Shown in pieces: positions 40,074 to 49,057 of a stretch of 64,000 bases of DNA (its first letter is position 1; every line of letters starts with the position of its first letter). This DNA is from Niallia taxi. Its GTDB lineage: Bacteria; Bacillota; Bacilli; Bacillales; Cytobacillaceae. The notes under the pieces are model-generated. The model had not been told where the DNA came from. It made no database searches and saw nothing but the letters and a program-made list of their open reading frames with translations. The position numbers were made by a program, and so were the translations under genes. The DNA lies in contig NZ_CP102590.1 in the NCBI RefSeq assembly GCF_032818155.1, positions 1,302,001 through 1,366,000 on the forward strand, written 5' to 3'.

Positions 40074-40318
40074 TATAAAATCCCCCTTAACTATTTATAG
40101 TGAAATTTGTTAAAGCACAGTTTTACGGTTAAAAACAGTTTGCTCAAACTAGGGAGAATATGAAAGAGATATTCGGTGAGAACGCAAGGTATCCTTTAAG
40201 ACGGTCATGGAAAAGTAAGCCACTTGAAAAAATAGAATTTTAAAAATGATTAAGTACCATTTTAGTGGAAAATCTACCATAAAAACATTCTGAATAAATA
40301 TATAATTCTAACCAATAC

Positions 40319-40367
40319 CCCTTGTAATGCTGATTATTTTAAAATGAAAACGCATCCATTACAAGGG
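40319..40367. promoter_or_regulatory. Inverted repeat with cre site before the galactoside operon
   Basis: CCCTTGTAATG (40319-40329) and CATTACAAGGG (40357-40367) are exact 11-bp inverted repeats. Within them ATGAAAACGCATCCA (40344-40358) fits the cre consensus at every position. The pair is located 37-85 bases before the binding protein gene: activator or repressor site combined with catabolite control. Confidence 0.65.
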
Positions 40368-40403
40368 TATTATGTTCTAAACAATAAGGGGAGTGAGTGA
40401 CAA

Positions 40404-41714
40404 GTGAGAAAGTATTGGTTTATTAGTTTTTTCATGATGATGTCTTTAATACTAGGTGCCTGTAGTAATAGTGCATCGAATTCTGAAGATTTGACCATTC
40501 CAGAAAACCCAGAGGATGTAAAAGGGGAAGTTACTGTATGGGCATGGGCGCTAGAAGCCAATTACTTAGAAAAAGATGTAACACCTGCATTTAACAAGAT
40601 TTATCCAAATGTAAAAGTAACAGTGGAAAATTTAGGTGTAGACCAAGTGTATCAAAAACTAAGTGCTGGATTATCAAGTGGTGGTAGTGGTTTACCTGAT
40701 TTAGTCCAGGTTGAAAATAATCGTGTTCATTCATTTACTAATAAATTCCCTGATGCTTTCACAAATCTTAGTAAGCTAGGTTATAGCGAGCATGAAGATA
40801 AGTTTTCGACTTCTAAGGTGGAAGGTTTGAAGGATCAAGATGGTAACATTATCGCGGCACCAAGAGACTTGGGTCCAGTAGGCGTAATTTATCGCAAAGA
40901 TATTTTTGAGGAAGTAGGGATAGATCCTGAAAGTATCGAAACATGGGATGACTATATCGAAGCTGGTAAGAAAGTAGTTGCCCATACAGGCAAGGCATTT
41001 TTAGGCACTGATAGTGAGGCGCTTTTGCGGATTATGCTGCAACAACAAGGTAAATATTATTTTACGAAAGATGGAAAGTTAGATCTTACTTCACCTGAAG
41101 CAGAGAAGGCAGCTGCTATCATCCAAAAAATGAAGGATGCAGGGATTATTACCTATACAACTAACTGGGATGGTCAGGTAGCTGCTATGAAAAACAGTGA
41201 AGTTGCGTCACATCCAGGGGCTGTATGGTGGAGTGGAACTATGCTTGAACAGATGCCCGAATTGGAAGGTAAGTGGGATATGTTTAGACTTCCAGCTGTT
41301 GATGAAGGTGGAGTTAGGGCTGCAAATGATGGAGGATCTGCTTTAGCGATCCCAAGTTCGTCTGAGAATAAAGTAGCTGCTTACGTGTTTGCAGAATTTG
41401 CAACAACTGATGTGGATTCGCAAATTCTAGGTTTAACAAATAGAGGGTTATTCCCATCATTATTAGAAGCATATGATAGTCCGATTCTAACGGAAAACCA
41501 AGAGTATTTTAACAATAAACCATTCTTTAAGAATTTTTCAGATACAGTAGCAGACATTCAACCGATTAACCATGCTCCAGCTGAGCTAGAGGTTAGATCA
41601 ATCATGACAAGTGAATTTCAAGCGTTTTTACTAGAAGATAAAGCGGCGAAGCAAATGTTAATTGATGGGGAAAAACAATCCAAGCAGCAAATAGGAATAG
41701 GAGTCTCAGAATAA
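40404..41714 (+). CDS. Sugar ABC transporter substrate-binding lipoprotein
   Basis: A 436-residue SBP_bac_1 lipoprotein with signal peptide and lipobox LGAC (Cys20). Features include GEVTVWAWALEANYLEKDV, the LPDLVQVENNRVHSF hinge and the C-terminal half YVFAEFATTD. Begins with GTG 40404, ten bases after GGGGAG. First gene of binding protein-permease-permease-GH42, so the ligand is probably a galactoside (lactose or short galacto-oligosaccharide). No ATPase gene is present; a shared MsmX-type ATPase elsewhere must energise it, and the copy at 26.6 kb is truncated. Confidence 0.88.
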   Translation: MRKYWFISFFMMMSLILGACSNSASNSEDLTIPENPEDVKGEVTVWAWALEANYLEKDVTPAFNKIYPNVKVTVENLGVDQVYQKLSAGLSSGGSGLPDLVQVENNRVHSFTNKFPDAFTNLSKLGYSEHEDKFSTSKVEGLKDQDGNIIAAPRDLGPVGVIYRKDIFEEVGIDPESIETWDDYIEAGKKVVAHTGKAFLGTDSEALLRIMLQQQGKYYFTKDGKLDLTSPEAEKAAAIIQKMKDAGIITYTTNWDGQVAAMKNSEVASHPGAVWWSGTMLEQMPELEGKWDMFRLPAVDEGGVRAANDGGSALAIPSSSENKVAAYVFAEFATTDVDSQILGLTNRGLFPSLLEAYDSPILTENQEYFNNKPFFKNFSDTVADIQPINHAPAELEVRSIMTSEFQAFLLEDKAAKQMLIDGEKQSKQQIGIGVSE

Positions 41715-41778
41715 AAAAGCTAATAGACTAGGCGGACTAGTCCTCCTAGTCTAATTCTAATTATATGGAGGAGTGATG

Positions 41779-42702
41779 ATGTTGCAAACAGGTCGTTCTT
41801 TAAAAGAGGAGTCAGAAGCCGTTATACAGCCTAAAAAGAAGAAAAAGCTGCTTACCACTAAAAGTACACCCTATTTCTTTGTTGGGCCAGCTCTTCTGCT
41901 GTTTTTAGCTTTTACCGTTTATCCAATTATCGCTTCCTTCTTACTGAGCTTTAAGACAAAGGTTATGGGGGAGTTTACATTTTCTGGTTTGGCAAATTAC
42001 ACTAGACTGTTTAGTGACCCTCTATTTTATAAAGCTTTGGGAAATACATTCATTATTTTAATCGTCCAAGTTCCAATTATGTTGCTGATAGCAGTTATAT
42101 TAGCTGTTTTCCTTAATTCAACATTACTAAAAATGAAAGGCTTTTACAGAGTAGCCTTCTTCACTCCAGCTGTTACTTCGTTAGTTGCAGCGTCTGTCAT
42201 ATTTGTTCTTATGTTAAATACAGATTATGGATTAATCAATTATTTATTAGCCTCGATTGGGTTGGAGAAGGTTGGTTGGTTAACAGATCCATTTTGGGCA
42301 AGGGTTTCCTTAATTGTCGTTACCACCTGGAGATGGACGGGGTATAATATGGTCATTCTTCTCGCAGGACTGCAAAGTATCCCCCACAGTCTTTATGAAG
42401 CGGCTAGTATTGATGGAGCAGGCTCAATTCGTAAATTTTTTACGATAACGATTCCACAACTAAAGCCAGTATTATTATTTACTTTCATCCTCTCCACAAT
42501 TGGATCATTCCAATTGTTTGATGAACCTTATAATTTAACAAGCGGTGGACCAAACAACGCGACACTTACTTTAACCTACTACTTATACAACCAGGCCTTT
42601 GGTTACTTTGACTTTGGATATGCTTCTGCGATTGCTTATGTCATTGTAATTTTTATTGCATTCTTTTCTTGGATTCAATTTAAAGTAGTGAGGGATGACT
42701 AA
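41779..42702 (+). CDS. Sugar ABC transporter permease (LacF/UgpA type)
   Basis: A 307-residue CUT1 permease with six spans: first span PYFFVGPALLLFLAFTVYPI and EAA loop LYEAASIDGAGSIRKFFTIT. Start at ATG 41779 because GGAGG occupies 41767-41771 (ATG 41776 is closer than usual). Stop overlaps the start of the next permease (TAATG). Confidence 0.88.
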   Translation: MLQTGRSLKEESEAVIQPKKKKKLLTTKSTPYFFVGPALLLFLAFTVYPIIASFLLSFKTKVMGEFTFSGLANYTRLFSDPLFYKALGNTFIILIVQVPIMLLIAVILAVFLNSTLLKMKGFYRVAFFTPAVTSLVAASVIFVLMLNTDYGLINYLLASIGLEKVGWLTDPFWARVSLIVVTTWRWTGYNMVILLAGLQSIPHSLYEAASIDGAGSIRKFFTITIPQLKPVLLFTFILSTIGSFQLFDEPYNLTSGGPNNATLTLTYYLYNQAFGYFDFGYASAIAYVIVIFIAFFSWIQFKVVRDD

Positions 42703-43529
42703 TGGGAAATCATAAATTGCTGAAAAAAACGACTTTACACATTTTTCTACTAATAGGGGTTGTCATATCTCTAGCTCCTTTTTATTGGATGGTGGTAGGA
42801 GCTACTAACCCATCTGGGGACGTGTTATCCTTTCCACCTAAATTGGTGCCAGGAAATTATTTATTTGAGAACTATAAAAACTTAAGTGAATCGATTGATA
42901 TTGTTCAAGCAGTTCTAAATTCATCTGTCATTTCCATTATTTATGTATTTATGAGTTTATTAGTCTGTTCAACAGCAGGATATGCTTTTGCTAAATATAA
43001 ATTCAAAGGAAATAATCTGATCTTTGCATCTTTCCTGCTTGCGATGATGATTCCATATCAAGCAACGATCATTCCATTATTCCAAGTATTTGGTTCATTA
43101 GATTGGATTAACACCTACCGAGCAGTTCTATTACCACAAATTTGTTATCCTTTTGCCATTTTTTTGATAAGGCAAAATATGAAGGGAATTCCAGATTCAT
43201 TGTTAGAAGCAGCTAGGATAGATGGGGAAGGGGAATTGTATATATTTTTTAGGATAGTGTTACCAACCATGAAGCCTACTTTGGCTGCAGTCAGTATTTT
43301 CTTGTTTACACACCAATGGAATAATTTTATGTGGCCATTAATTGTCATGACAACACAAGAAAACTATACACTTCCTGTTGCTTTATCTACTCTTGCAGGA
43401 CTAAATTCTATCGATTATGGACAATTGATGTTAGGTACAACTATTTCTGTGCTTCCAATTATGATAGTTTTCCTCATTCTTCAAAAGCACTTTGTATCGG
43501 GGATTCTTGGAGGGTCTATTAAGGAATAG
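42702..43529 (+). CDS. Sugar ABC transporter permease (LacG/UgpE type)
   Basis: A 275-residue partner permease with the EAA loop LLEAARIDGEGELYIFFRIV and C-terminal FVSGILGGSIKE typical of this subgroup. Coupled to the previous gene by a one-base overlap. 51 bases before the GH42 gene. Confidence 0.88.
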   Translation: MGNHKLLKKTTLHIFLLIGVVISLAPFYWMVVGATNPSGDVLSFPPKLVPGNYLFENYKNLSESIDIVQAVLNSSVISIIYVFMSLLVCSTAGYAFAKYKFKGNNLIFASFLLAMMIPYQATIIPLFQVFGSLDWINTYRAVLLPQICYPFAIFLIRQNMKGIPDSLLEAARIDGEGELYIFFRIVLPTMKPTLAAVSIFLFTHQWNNFMWPLIVMTTQENYTLPVALSTLAGLNSIDYGQLMLGTTISVLPIMIVFLILQKHFVSGILGGSIKE

Positions 43530-43580
43530 AAGGAGTTATGCTTTTATGTAAGATAAAATTAAATCTATGGAGGAATAAAT

Positions 43581-45617
43581 ATGGAGAAAAGATTAGTAGA
43601 AGATAAATTAAAGCTTGGTGTATGCTACTATCCGGAACATTGGTCAGAGGACCTATGGGAGGATGATTTTAAGCGTATGAAAGACTTAGGTATCACTTAT
43701 GTTCGTATGGGGGAATTTGCTTGGACAATATTTGAACCGGAAGAAGGGACTTTTTCCTTTAACTTATTTGATCGAGCAGTAGCTAAGGCTCAAGAATTTG
43801 GATTAAGTGTCATTATGGGAACACCAACAGCAACACCTCCAGCTTGGCTAACTGAGAAGTATCCTGACGTACTAAATGTTGCTCAAGACGGTATTTCCTA
43901 TCAACATGGTGCACGGCGCCACTATAATTACAACTCTGAAAATTATCGAAAGCTATCATCGATTATCGTCACCCAAATGGCCCAACATTACAGCGGCAAT
44001 CCAGCGATCGTAGGGTGGCAAATCGATAACGAATTAAATTGTGAAATTGATGTGTTTTATTCAGAAGCAGATCACAATGCGTTTAGAAAATGGGCAAAAG
44101 AGAAGTATAAAACCCTAGATAACTTAAATAATGCCTGGGGAACAGTATTTTGGAACCAAACGTATACGAATTGGAATCAAGTTTATTTAACTCGTAAAAC
44201 TGTGCCGAACTCACCTAACCCTCATCATATGCTGGATGAAAAACGGTTTATTTCTGACAGTGCCATATCATATGCTGCATTACAAGCAGACATTTTACGT
44301 AAACATGCACCGAACCATTGGATTACAACGAACGGTATGTTCAAGCATATAGATAATCACAGAATGACAACTGAAATACTTGATTTCTATGCCTATGACT
44401 CTTATCCTAACTTCGGAAGGGTAATCGAAGACCATTCAGAGAAGCCATTGCGAGACAGAAAATGGAGTTGGAATTTAAGTGTTGTAAGAAGTATCTCACC
44501 AAATTATGCTATTTTTGAACAACAATCTGGTTCTGGTGGATGGACAACGAGACTTGAACAGCCCTCTCCAAAGCCAGGTCAGTTAAGACTTTGGACATAT
44601 CAATCTATCGCTCATGGTGCAGATATGGTGATGTATTTCAGATGGAGAACGGCAACGAAAGGAACGGAAATATATTGGCATGGAATCAATGACTATCATA
44701 ATCAACCAAACCGTCGTGTAAAAGAGGTTGAACAGGTCAGCAGCGAGGTGCAGCAAATTGGGGAGAAAATAGCAGGTTCCTCTTATCAAGCAGAGGCTGC
44801 TTTAATTTTAAATTATGATAATGAATGGGATGGAGAGTTTGATCAATGGCATGGGCCATATGCTACTAAAAGTAAGGATGCATGGATTAAAGCTTTTCAA
44901 TATAACCATATCCCAGTAGATGCCTTTAACCTTAATTCAGAAACTACAGTTGTTGATTTAAAGAGATATAAAGTATTAATTTATCCACATGCCGCAATTG
45001 TCACCAAGCAACAAGCTAATCTATTTAGTGAATATGTTCAGCAAGGCGGAAACATTATATTCGGATGCCGTTCAGGCTATAAAGATGAAACGGGTCAAAC
45101 ATATATGAAGCAATTCCCAGGGTATCTTGCTGACTTGGTTGGCGTAACAGTAGAAGAGTTTACGAGAGTTGCTCCTTTTGAACAGGTACCGAGCATTAAC
45201 TTTAAAGGAGCACATGATATTGAGGCGAATGATTTCAACGAAGTCCTGCAACTAGAAAAAGATGCTGAGGTAATCAGCACATTCTCAGGTGCACACTTTG
45301 AAGGAAAACCAGCCTTAGTCAAACGTAATGATGGATTAGGTAGTAGTTATTATTATGGTGGAGTATTTAATTTAGACTTGGCTTCCCTCTTAATCAATGA
45401 ATTTGAACTTAATAACTATCAAGAAAAATTTGAGCTACCTGAAGAAATTGAGCTAGCTATTCGACAAAAGGATGGGAATGACTATACATTCTTATTAAAC
45501 TATTCTGATAGACCACAAGAAATTGTTGTCAAAAAAGAGTGTAGAAATATGTTAACAGGTAATCAGGTATCGGGTAAGGTTACTTTAGAGCCTTATGATG
45601 TATTGGTGCTGGAATAG
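43581..45617 (+). CDS. GH42 beta-galactosidase
   Basis: A 678-residue cytoplasmic GH42 enzyme. N-terminal barrel begins LGVCYYPEHWSEDLWEDDFK; acid/base Glu151 is in WQIDNELNCE and nucleophile Glu313 in IFEQQSGSGGW. The trimerisation domain (ILNYDNEWDGEFD, then GCRSGYKDETGQ) and the C-terminal beta domain (LLNYSDRPQEIVVK) follow. No signal peptide, so it acts on imported galactosides. GGAGG before ATG. Equivalent to GanA/BgaB types; no galactanase gene is near, so the diet is lactose or short oligosaccharides rather than galactan. Confidence 0.9.
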   Translation: MEKRLVEDKLKLGVCYYPEHWSEDLWEDDFKRMKDLGITYVRMGEFAWTIFEPEEGTFSFNLFDRAVAKAQEFGLSVIMGTPTATPPAWLTEKYPDVLNVAQDGISYQHGARRHYNYNSENYRKLSSIIVTQMAQHYSGNPAIVGWQIDNELNCEIDVFYSEADHNAFRKWAKEKYKTLDNLNNAWGTVFWNQTYTNWNQVYLTRKTVPNSPNPHHMLDEKRFISDSAISYAALQADILRKHAPNHWITTNGMFKHIDNHRMTTEILDFYAYDSYPNFGRVIEDHSEKPLRDRKWSWNLSVVRSISPNYAIFEQQSGSGGWTTRLEQPSPKPGQLRLWTYQSIAHGADMVMYFRWRTATKGTEIYWHGINDYHNQPNRRVKEVEQVSSEVQQIGEKIAGSSYQAEAALILNYDNEWDGEFDQWHGPYATKSKDAWIKAFQYNHIPVDAFNLNSETTVVDLKRYKVLIYPHAAIVTKQQANLFSEYVQQGGNIIFGCRSGYKDETGQTYMKQFPGYLADLVGVTVEEFTRVAPFEQVPSINFKGAHDIEANDFNEVLQLEKDAEVISTFSGAHFEGKPALVKRNDGLGSSYYYGGVFNLDLASLLINEFELNNYQEKFELPEEIELAIRQKDGNDYTFLLNYSDRPQEIVVKKECRNMLTGNQVSGKVTLEPYDVLVLE

Positions 45618-46018
45618 AAAGAATAATCTCAGGATAGAAGAGAGTCATAAGTTTAGCTAGTTTATAGGATGTGACTCCTATTCCCATTAGCGCTTTATAA
45701 AATAAGTTAGGAGGCCGTCGAAACCACCGTTATATATGGGATTAGACGGTTTTTTCTTTGTGAATTAATCAATCTAAGAAGGATTAACGCTCATTTCAGG
45801 AGTTAACGCTCTGTTTCTTGTGAAATTGGCTAATTGAGAGATAAAGTACGTAGGTGAAGGAGTTTTTTCTGTAAAAAGGTATGGCATTCTGTTTATGCAA
45901 CTATAGTGGCAGGTTTGTTGAATAAGACATCTAATATCCATAAAGCGCATTGAATAAAGGAGGAATAATGGTGGGTTTTATTGAACACTAACTTAAAGCC
46001 ATTATAGGAGTGAGATTA
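45618..46018. repeat. Intergenic interval with dispersed repeat copies
   Basis: A weak terminator-like stretch (CCGTCGAAACCACCG ... GACGGTTTTTT, 45716-45754) follows GH42. TTAACGCTC is directly repeated at 45784-45792-like positions and 45803. The segment 45891-45928 (TATGCAACTATAGTGGCAGG, then TTTGTTGAATAAGAC) is a copy of the dispersed repeat. Confidence 0.5.
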
Positions 46019-46219
46019 ATGTTAGATAAAATTAAATCATTACCTGCAAAGTTAGCATTTTCGATAGGTTTAACTTTAATAATAGGTAGTCCATTATTGT
46101 TATTTTTGTTTTCATCTTTGTTCTCTATTGGTACTTGGACAATTATGATTGTTCAAGGTATTATTTTTTGTATAGCTCTACTTTTTATTGTAAGTGCTGC
46201 TGATAAGAGACATTCGTGA
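46019..46219 (+). CDS. Small two-span membrane protein
   Basis: A 66-residue protein with two hydrophobic segments (LAFSIGLTLIIGSPLLLFLF, and IMIVQGIIFCIALLFIVSAA) and short charged ends. ATG 46019 has AGGAGTGA upstream. Unknown function. Followed by a repeat-type terminator. Confidence 0.6.
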   Translation: MLDKIKSLPAKLAFSIGLTLIIGSPLLLFLFSSLFSIGTWTIMIVQGIIFCIALLFIVSAADKRHS

Positions 46220-46250
46220 TTAAAGATACGAATTACACTTTAATAAATGG

Positions 46251-46310
46251 AGGCTTTCCTTAAATAGAGGGAAGGCTTTTTTCTAATGTAGCTATAATGG
46301 CAGGATAGTA
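46251..46310 (+). repeat. Dispersed repeat: hairpin plus GGCAGG box
   Basis: AGGCTTTCCT ... GGGAAGGCTTTTTT forms a terminator stem (with a G-U pair), then CTATAATGGCAGGATAGT follows. The same two-part unit is seen at 58471-58531. Confidence 0.6.
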
Positions 46311-46401
46311 AAAAAAAGAAATGAAAAATAACGAATAAAAAAGGTCTTCTTTGACTGATTTTTTTATTCGTTATTTACTGTGTCAAAGATTTTATTGAAT
46401 T

Positions 46402-46442
46402 GTTTACATTTGTTTACAATAAAGTTGTTTACAAATGTTTAC
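46402..46442 (+). promoter_or_regulatory. Four phased GTTTAC repeats upstream of an unknown gene
   Basis: GTTTAC begins at 46402, 46412, 46427 and 46437, so spacing is 10, 15 and 10 bases, in the order TTGTTTACATTTGTTTAC then GTTGTTTACAAATGTTTAC. Reads as a cooperative regulator site 35 bases before the next start codon. Confidence 0.5.
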
Positions 46443-46476
46443 TTAAGTGGTAATTTTAATGTAAGAGGTGTTTTAA

Positions 46477-47100
46477 TTGTCAGAATATAGAAAGAAAATG
46501 TTTAGAGGAGCAAAGATTGAAGATTGTATTATAGATTTTATTGAAATGGAAAAAGAGTTAAGTACATCATTGGAAACCACTGATAAGCAGGAAAGACAAA
46601 TGCTTCTTGGAATGAGTAAAGCACTTCGGTTAATTGTTAATCGGTTAGTAAGAGAATTTGATTACACTGTGGGAGGCGATATTGTGAATGCCAAGCTTAA
46701 GGACTTCATTAGTTCTATTGAAAGAAGAGCAAATGAGGCACACAAACAAGGCAACATTAGTATGAATGAACTTTTAAATAACATGTATTATGATGACATT
46801 CCTGATGAGGCTAAGGAAGAAATAGCTAAAATGCCAACTAACTATCAAAAAGGTTTATGGGAAGGTATGGCTTTAGGCTATGAGAAAATTATAGTTGATC
46901 TACAAGTAATCCTCCATTCTGATGCGAATAATAAGGTGTCACTGATAAAGATTAACTCTGATAAGTTTGAAGAGCTAGCGGCAATGTTTAAAGATAAATG
47001 GAAAGAGGATGAGATGGATTACAGAAGTGGATTTATGCAAGGGGAAATGTCTGCATACACGTTAATCAGCATAGAAATGAAAGAGTTTTTTTCTATATAG
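46477..47100 (+). CDS. Uncharacterised 207-residue soluble protein
   Basis: TTG start with AGAGGTG nine bases before. Entirely soluble, helical and charged (EFDYTVGGDIVNAKLKDFIS, then MALGYEKIIVDLQVILHSDA). No motif recognised. Preceded by the GTTTAC repeats, so apparently tightly regulated. Followed 33 bases later by a small membrane protein gene, probably co-transcribed. The codon usage and quality of RBS support a real gene. Confidence 0.65.
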   Translation: MSEYRKKMFRGAKIEDCIIDFIEMEKELSTSLETTDKQERQMLLGMSKALRLIVNRLVREFDYTVGGDIVNAKLKDFISSIERRANEAHKQGNISMNELLNNMYYDDIPDEAKEEIAKMPTNYQKGLWEGMALGYEKIIVDLQVILHSDANNKVSLIKINSDKFEELAAMFKDKWKEDEMDYRSGFMQGEMSAYTLISIEMKEFFSI

Positions 47101-47133
47101 TTCCTAAAGTTAAAAGGTTCAAGGAGTGATTAA

Positions 47134-47340
47134 ATGAGTTTCCTACATTGGTATGATTGGATACAACCAACAAATCCGTACGCCTCCTTTTTTTTCGGAA
47201 TAATTTTTACAATTATCATGGGAATAACAGTTTGGTTTAGTACTAGAAAAAAGAAAAGTGCAGGTTTTGCAGTTTTAACAGGATTTTCTTTTTCAGCAAT
47301 ACTGGTATATATTTTAGTGATAATAGGATTTTATAACTAA
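47134..47340 (+). CDS. Small two-span membrane protein
   Basis: 68 residues, spans SFFFGIIFTIIMGITVWFS and FAVLTGFSFSAILVYILVII separated by a basic loop RKKKS. AAGGAGTG before ATG. Likely in operon with the preceding unknown gene. No function known; general size and plan resemble small immunity or holin-like proteins, but nothing more can be said. Confidence 0.6.
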   Translation: MSFLHWYDWIQPTNPYASFFFGIIFTIIMGITVWFSTRKKKSAGFAVLTGFSFSAILVYILVIIGFYN

Positions 47341-47822
47341 ATCAATTTTTAGTTATGCCAATAAATTAGAATAAATAGCATTTCAGTAATGAATTTTATA
47401 ACTTATAAAAGATAAGTTTGTGAAGTATTACACTTAAACTAACGGGGGCGTTAGTAAAATAAGATGTTCAATATAAGAGTATTTTTATTGTAAATTAGCA
47501 TTGAAATTAAATGAAAAATAACTCCTAAAGTGACAAGTATATCAGTCAGTGTCATAACTTATATCCATATAAATAAAGGAAATTATATATGGAAGCCGTG
47601 AAACCTAGCTTATTTCTGTAATTAAATAACAGCTTATGGGAGAAACGAGACAGGTTAGTTGAACAAAATATAATAGGGAGCCTTGATCCAATAGGAGCAA
47701 GGCTCTTTTAACGGGAATTCTCTAACAATCTTGGCAGGATTGGACTTGTGTTTTTTTTCTAAGAAAATGCTTTGATTTCTTGTATCTATTAATTTACAAA
47801 GAAACTTAAATAATATAGTATC
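47341..47822. repeat. Intergenic interval with two dispersed repeat modules
   Basis: 47611-47663 (TATTTCTGTAATTAAATAAC, AGCTTATGGGAGAAACGAGA, CAGGTTAGTTGAAC) is a full copy of the CCTGTAATAA...GGCAGGTTAGTTGAA unit. 47677-47704 (GAGCCTTG...CAAGGCTC plus TTTTA) and TTGGCAGGATTGG (47731-47743) form a hairpin-type copy. No gene between 47341 and 47922. Confidence 0.6.
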
Positions 47823-47841
47823 AGTTTATAACATATAAACT
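47823..47841. promoter_or_regulatory. Perfect palindrome upstream of peptide copy 1
   Basis: AGTTTATAACATATAAACT is an exact 8-3-8 palindrome 18 bases before the conserved TTGGTTAT box. Candidate operator for the nearby PlcR-like regulator; copies 2 and 3 have only the right half or less (ATTAAACTCC in copy 2). Confidence 0.5.
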
Positions 47842-47858
47842 CCTTATTTTAAACATAT

Positions 47859-47890
47859 TTGGTTATTAAAGGTATTATTTTAGCTACTAT
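47859..47890 (+). promoter_or_regulatory. Promoter of peptide copy 1
   Basis: TTGGTTAT then 18 bases then TACTAT, followed by TAACCTATCAA. The same box, spacing and downstream sequence precede copies 2 and 3. Confidence 0.65.
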
Positions 47891-47921
47891 TAACCTATCA
47901 ATATTTTAAGGAGGCAATTAT

Positions 47922-48206
47922 ATGTTATATAACGCTTTTACAGGATCTTCGAGTTTAGCAGATGCAGCATGGTCAATTGCTCAATTAGCATTCAGAAAAT
48001 TTAATATTGTTGGGGATGTTACTTCACTTTACAACAGCTTACTATGGAAATTTAGAGCTATATACAACTCATTTGGTGGAGACTTCTCTTGGGCTGATTT
48101 AGGCGGTGTGATTCTAGACCTAGGTGAATTCCTAGTTGGTTTTATCCCTGCTGGAAGAGTTGCTGATATTGTTACGTTCTTATGGGGAGCAGCTAATATT
48201 TTATAA
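47922..48206 (+). CDS. Hydrophobic 94-residue peptide, copy 1 (bacteriocin-like candidate)
   Basis: A 94-residue, cysteine-free protein with no leader or signal peptide: MLYNAFTGSSSLADAAWSIA start, then a hydrophobic amphipathic body (LGGVILDLGEFLVGFIPAGR) ending FLWGAANIL. It is identical to copy 2 although the genes differ at 11 synonymous bases. AAGGAGG RBS, own promoter and own terminator (48222-48251). I recognise no family; composition (Gly/Ala/aromatic-rich, few charges) fits a leaderless membrane-active peptide such as a bacteriocin or toxin. The PlcR-like regulator and the ABC/DUF95 operon nearby support this reading; proof is lacking. Confidence 0.75.
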   Translation: MLYNAFTGSSSLADAAWSIAQLAFRKFNIVGDVTSLYNSLLWKFRAIYNSFGGDFSWADLGGVILDLGEFLVGFIPAGRVADIVTFLWGAANIL

Positions 48207-48221
48207 TTTATGAGTACAAAC

Positions 48222-48260
48222 AAGCCTAGTTCTAAATTAAGAACTAGGCTTATTTATTTT
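48222..48260 (+). terminator. Terminator of peptide copy 1
   Basis: AAGCCTAGTTCT (48222-48233) pairs perfectly with AGAACTAGGCTT (48240-48251), then ATTTATTTTTA. Confidence 0.85.
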
Positions 48261-48278
48261 TATTAGGAGGATTTTAAA

Positions 48279-48488
48279 ATGGATAAGAAATATGGACAAC
48301 ACACTATTAAACATAAGAAAGATGCTGTAGAAGTTTATATTGATCCGAGGATGGTCCTAAGAATTAGAAAAAATAAAAAGGATCCTAGTGAGTTAACCAT
48401 TGAATTACATAATACTATTAATGGACGTCTAAGCTATGATTTACCAGCATCCCTGTTAAAGAGCTTAATAAATGAAATCGAAGGATAA
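48279..48488 (+). CDS. Small soluble protein inside the peptide array
   Basis: A 69-residue, highly charged protein (HKKDAVEVYIDPRMVLRIRK, then SYDLPASLLKSLINEIEG) with AGGAGG before ATG. It has no hydrophobic span. It lies between peptide copies 1 and 2, after the copy 1 terminator, and has no recognisable promoter, so readthrough may control it. Could be an accessory or regulatory protein; classical immunity proteins of this kind are usually basic or membrane-bound, so its role is open. Confidence 0.65.
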   Translation: MDKKYGQHTIKHKKDAVEVYIDPRMVLRIRKNKKDPSELTIELHNTINGRLSYDLPASLLKSLINEIEG

Positions 48489-48546
48489 TCTATTTAAATA
48501 AAATATACCTATTAAACAACAATTAAACTCCTTGTTTTAAATAGTT

Positions 48547-48578
48547 TTGGTTATTTTTGTAAAAATATCATTTACTAT
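48547..48578 (+). promoter_or_regulatory. Promoter of peptide copy 2
   Basis: TTGGTTAT, 18 bases, TACTAT, then AAACCTATCAAC. Upstream AAACTCCTTGTTTTAAA matches copy 1 (AAACTCCTTATTTTAAA). Confidence 0.65.
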
Positions 48579-48609
48579 AAACCTATCAACTATTCAAGGA
48601 GGCAATAAA

Positions 48610-48894
48610 ATGTTATATAACGCTTTTACAGGATCATCAAGTTTAGCAGATGCAGCATGGTCAATTGCTCAATTAGCATTCAGAAAATTTAATATTGTTG
48701 GGGATGTTACTTCACTTTACAACAGCTTACTATGGAAATTTAGAGCTATATACAACTCATTTGGAGGAGACTTCTCTTGGGCTGATTTGGGTGGTGTAAT
48801 TCTAGATCTAGGTGAATTCCTAGTTGGATTCATTCCTGCTGGAAGAGTTGCTGATATTGTTACGTTCTTATGGGGAGCAGCTAATATTCTATAA
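48610..48894 (+). CDS. Hydrophobic 94-residue peptide, copy 2
   Basis: Encodes exactly the same 94 residues as copy 1. The eleven base differences are all third-position or otherwise synonymous, so protein sequence is under strong purifying selection. ATG 48610 follows AAGGAGGCAATAAA; the open frame runs back to 48547 but that covers the promoter and is not used. Promoter 48547-48578 and terminator 48901-48930 make it an independent unit. Function as for copy 1 (inferred membrane-active peptide). Confidence 0.78.
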   Translation: MLYNAFTGSSSLADAAWSIAQLAFRKFNIVGDVTSLYNSLLWKFRAIYNSFGGDFSWADLGGVILDLGEFLVGFIPAGRVADIVTFLWGAANIL

Positions 48895-48900
48895 TACAAA

Positions 48901-48934
48901 AAAGTCTAGTTCTTAGAGGAACTAGACTTTTTTG
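48901..48934 (+). terminator. Terminator of peptide copy 2
   Basis: AAAGTCTAGTTC (48901-48912) pairs perfectly with GAACTAGACTTT (48919-48930), then TTTG. Confidence 0.85.
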
Positions 48935-49057
48935 TATTATAAGGCACAATATTCAATTCCATGATTAAAATGAGGATTTGATAAATTTATGTAAACATCC
49001 CTATTTAAATAAATATAAGCCATTAAATAATAGATTTAGTTCGCTTTTTGGTAGTAA

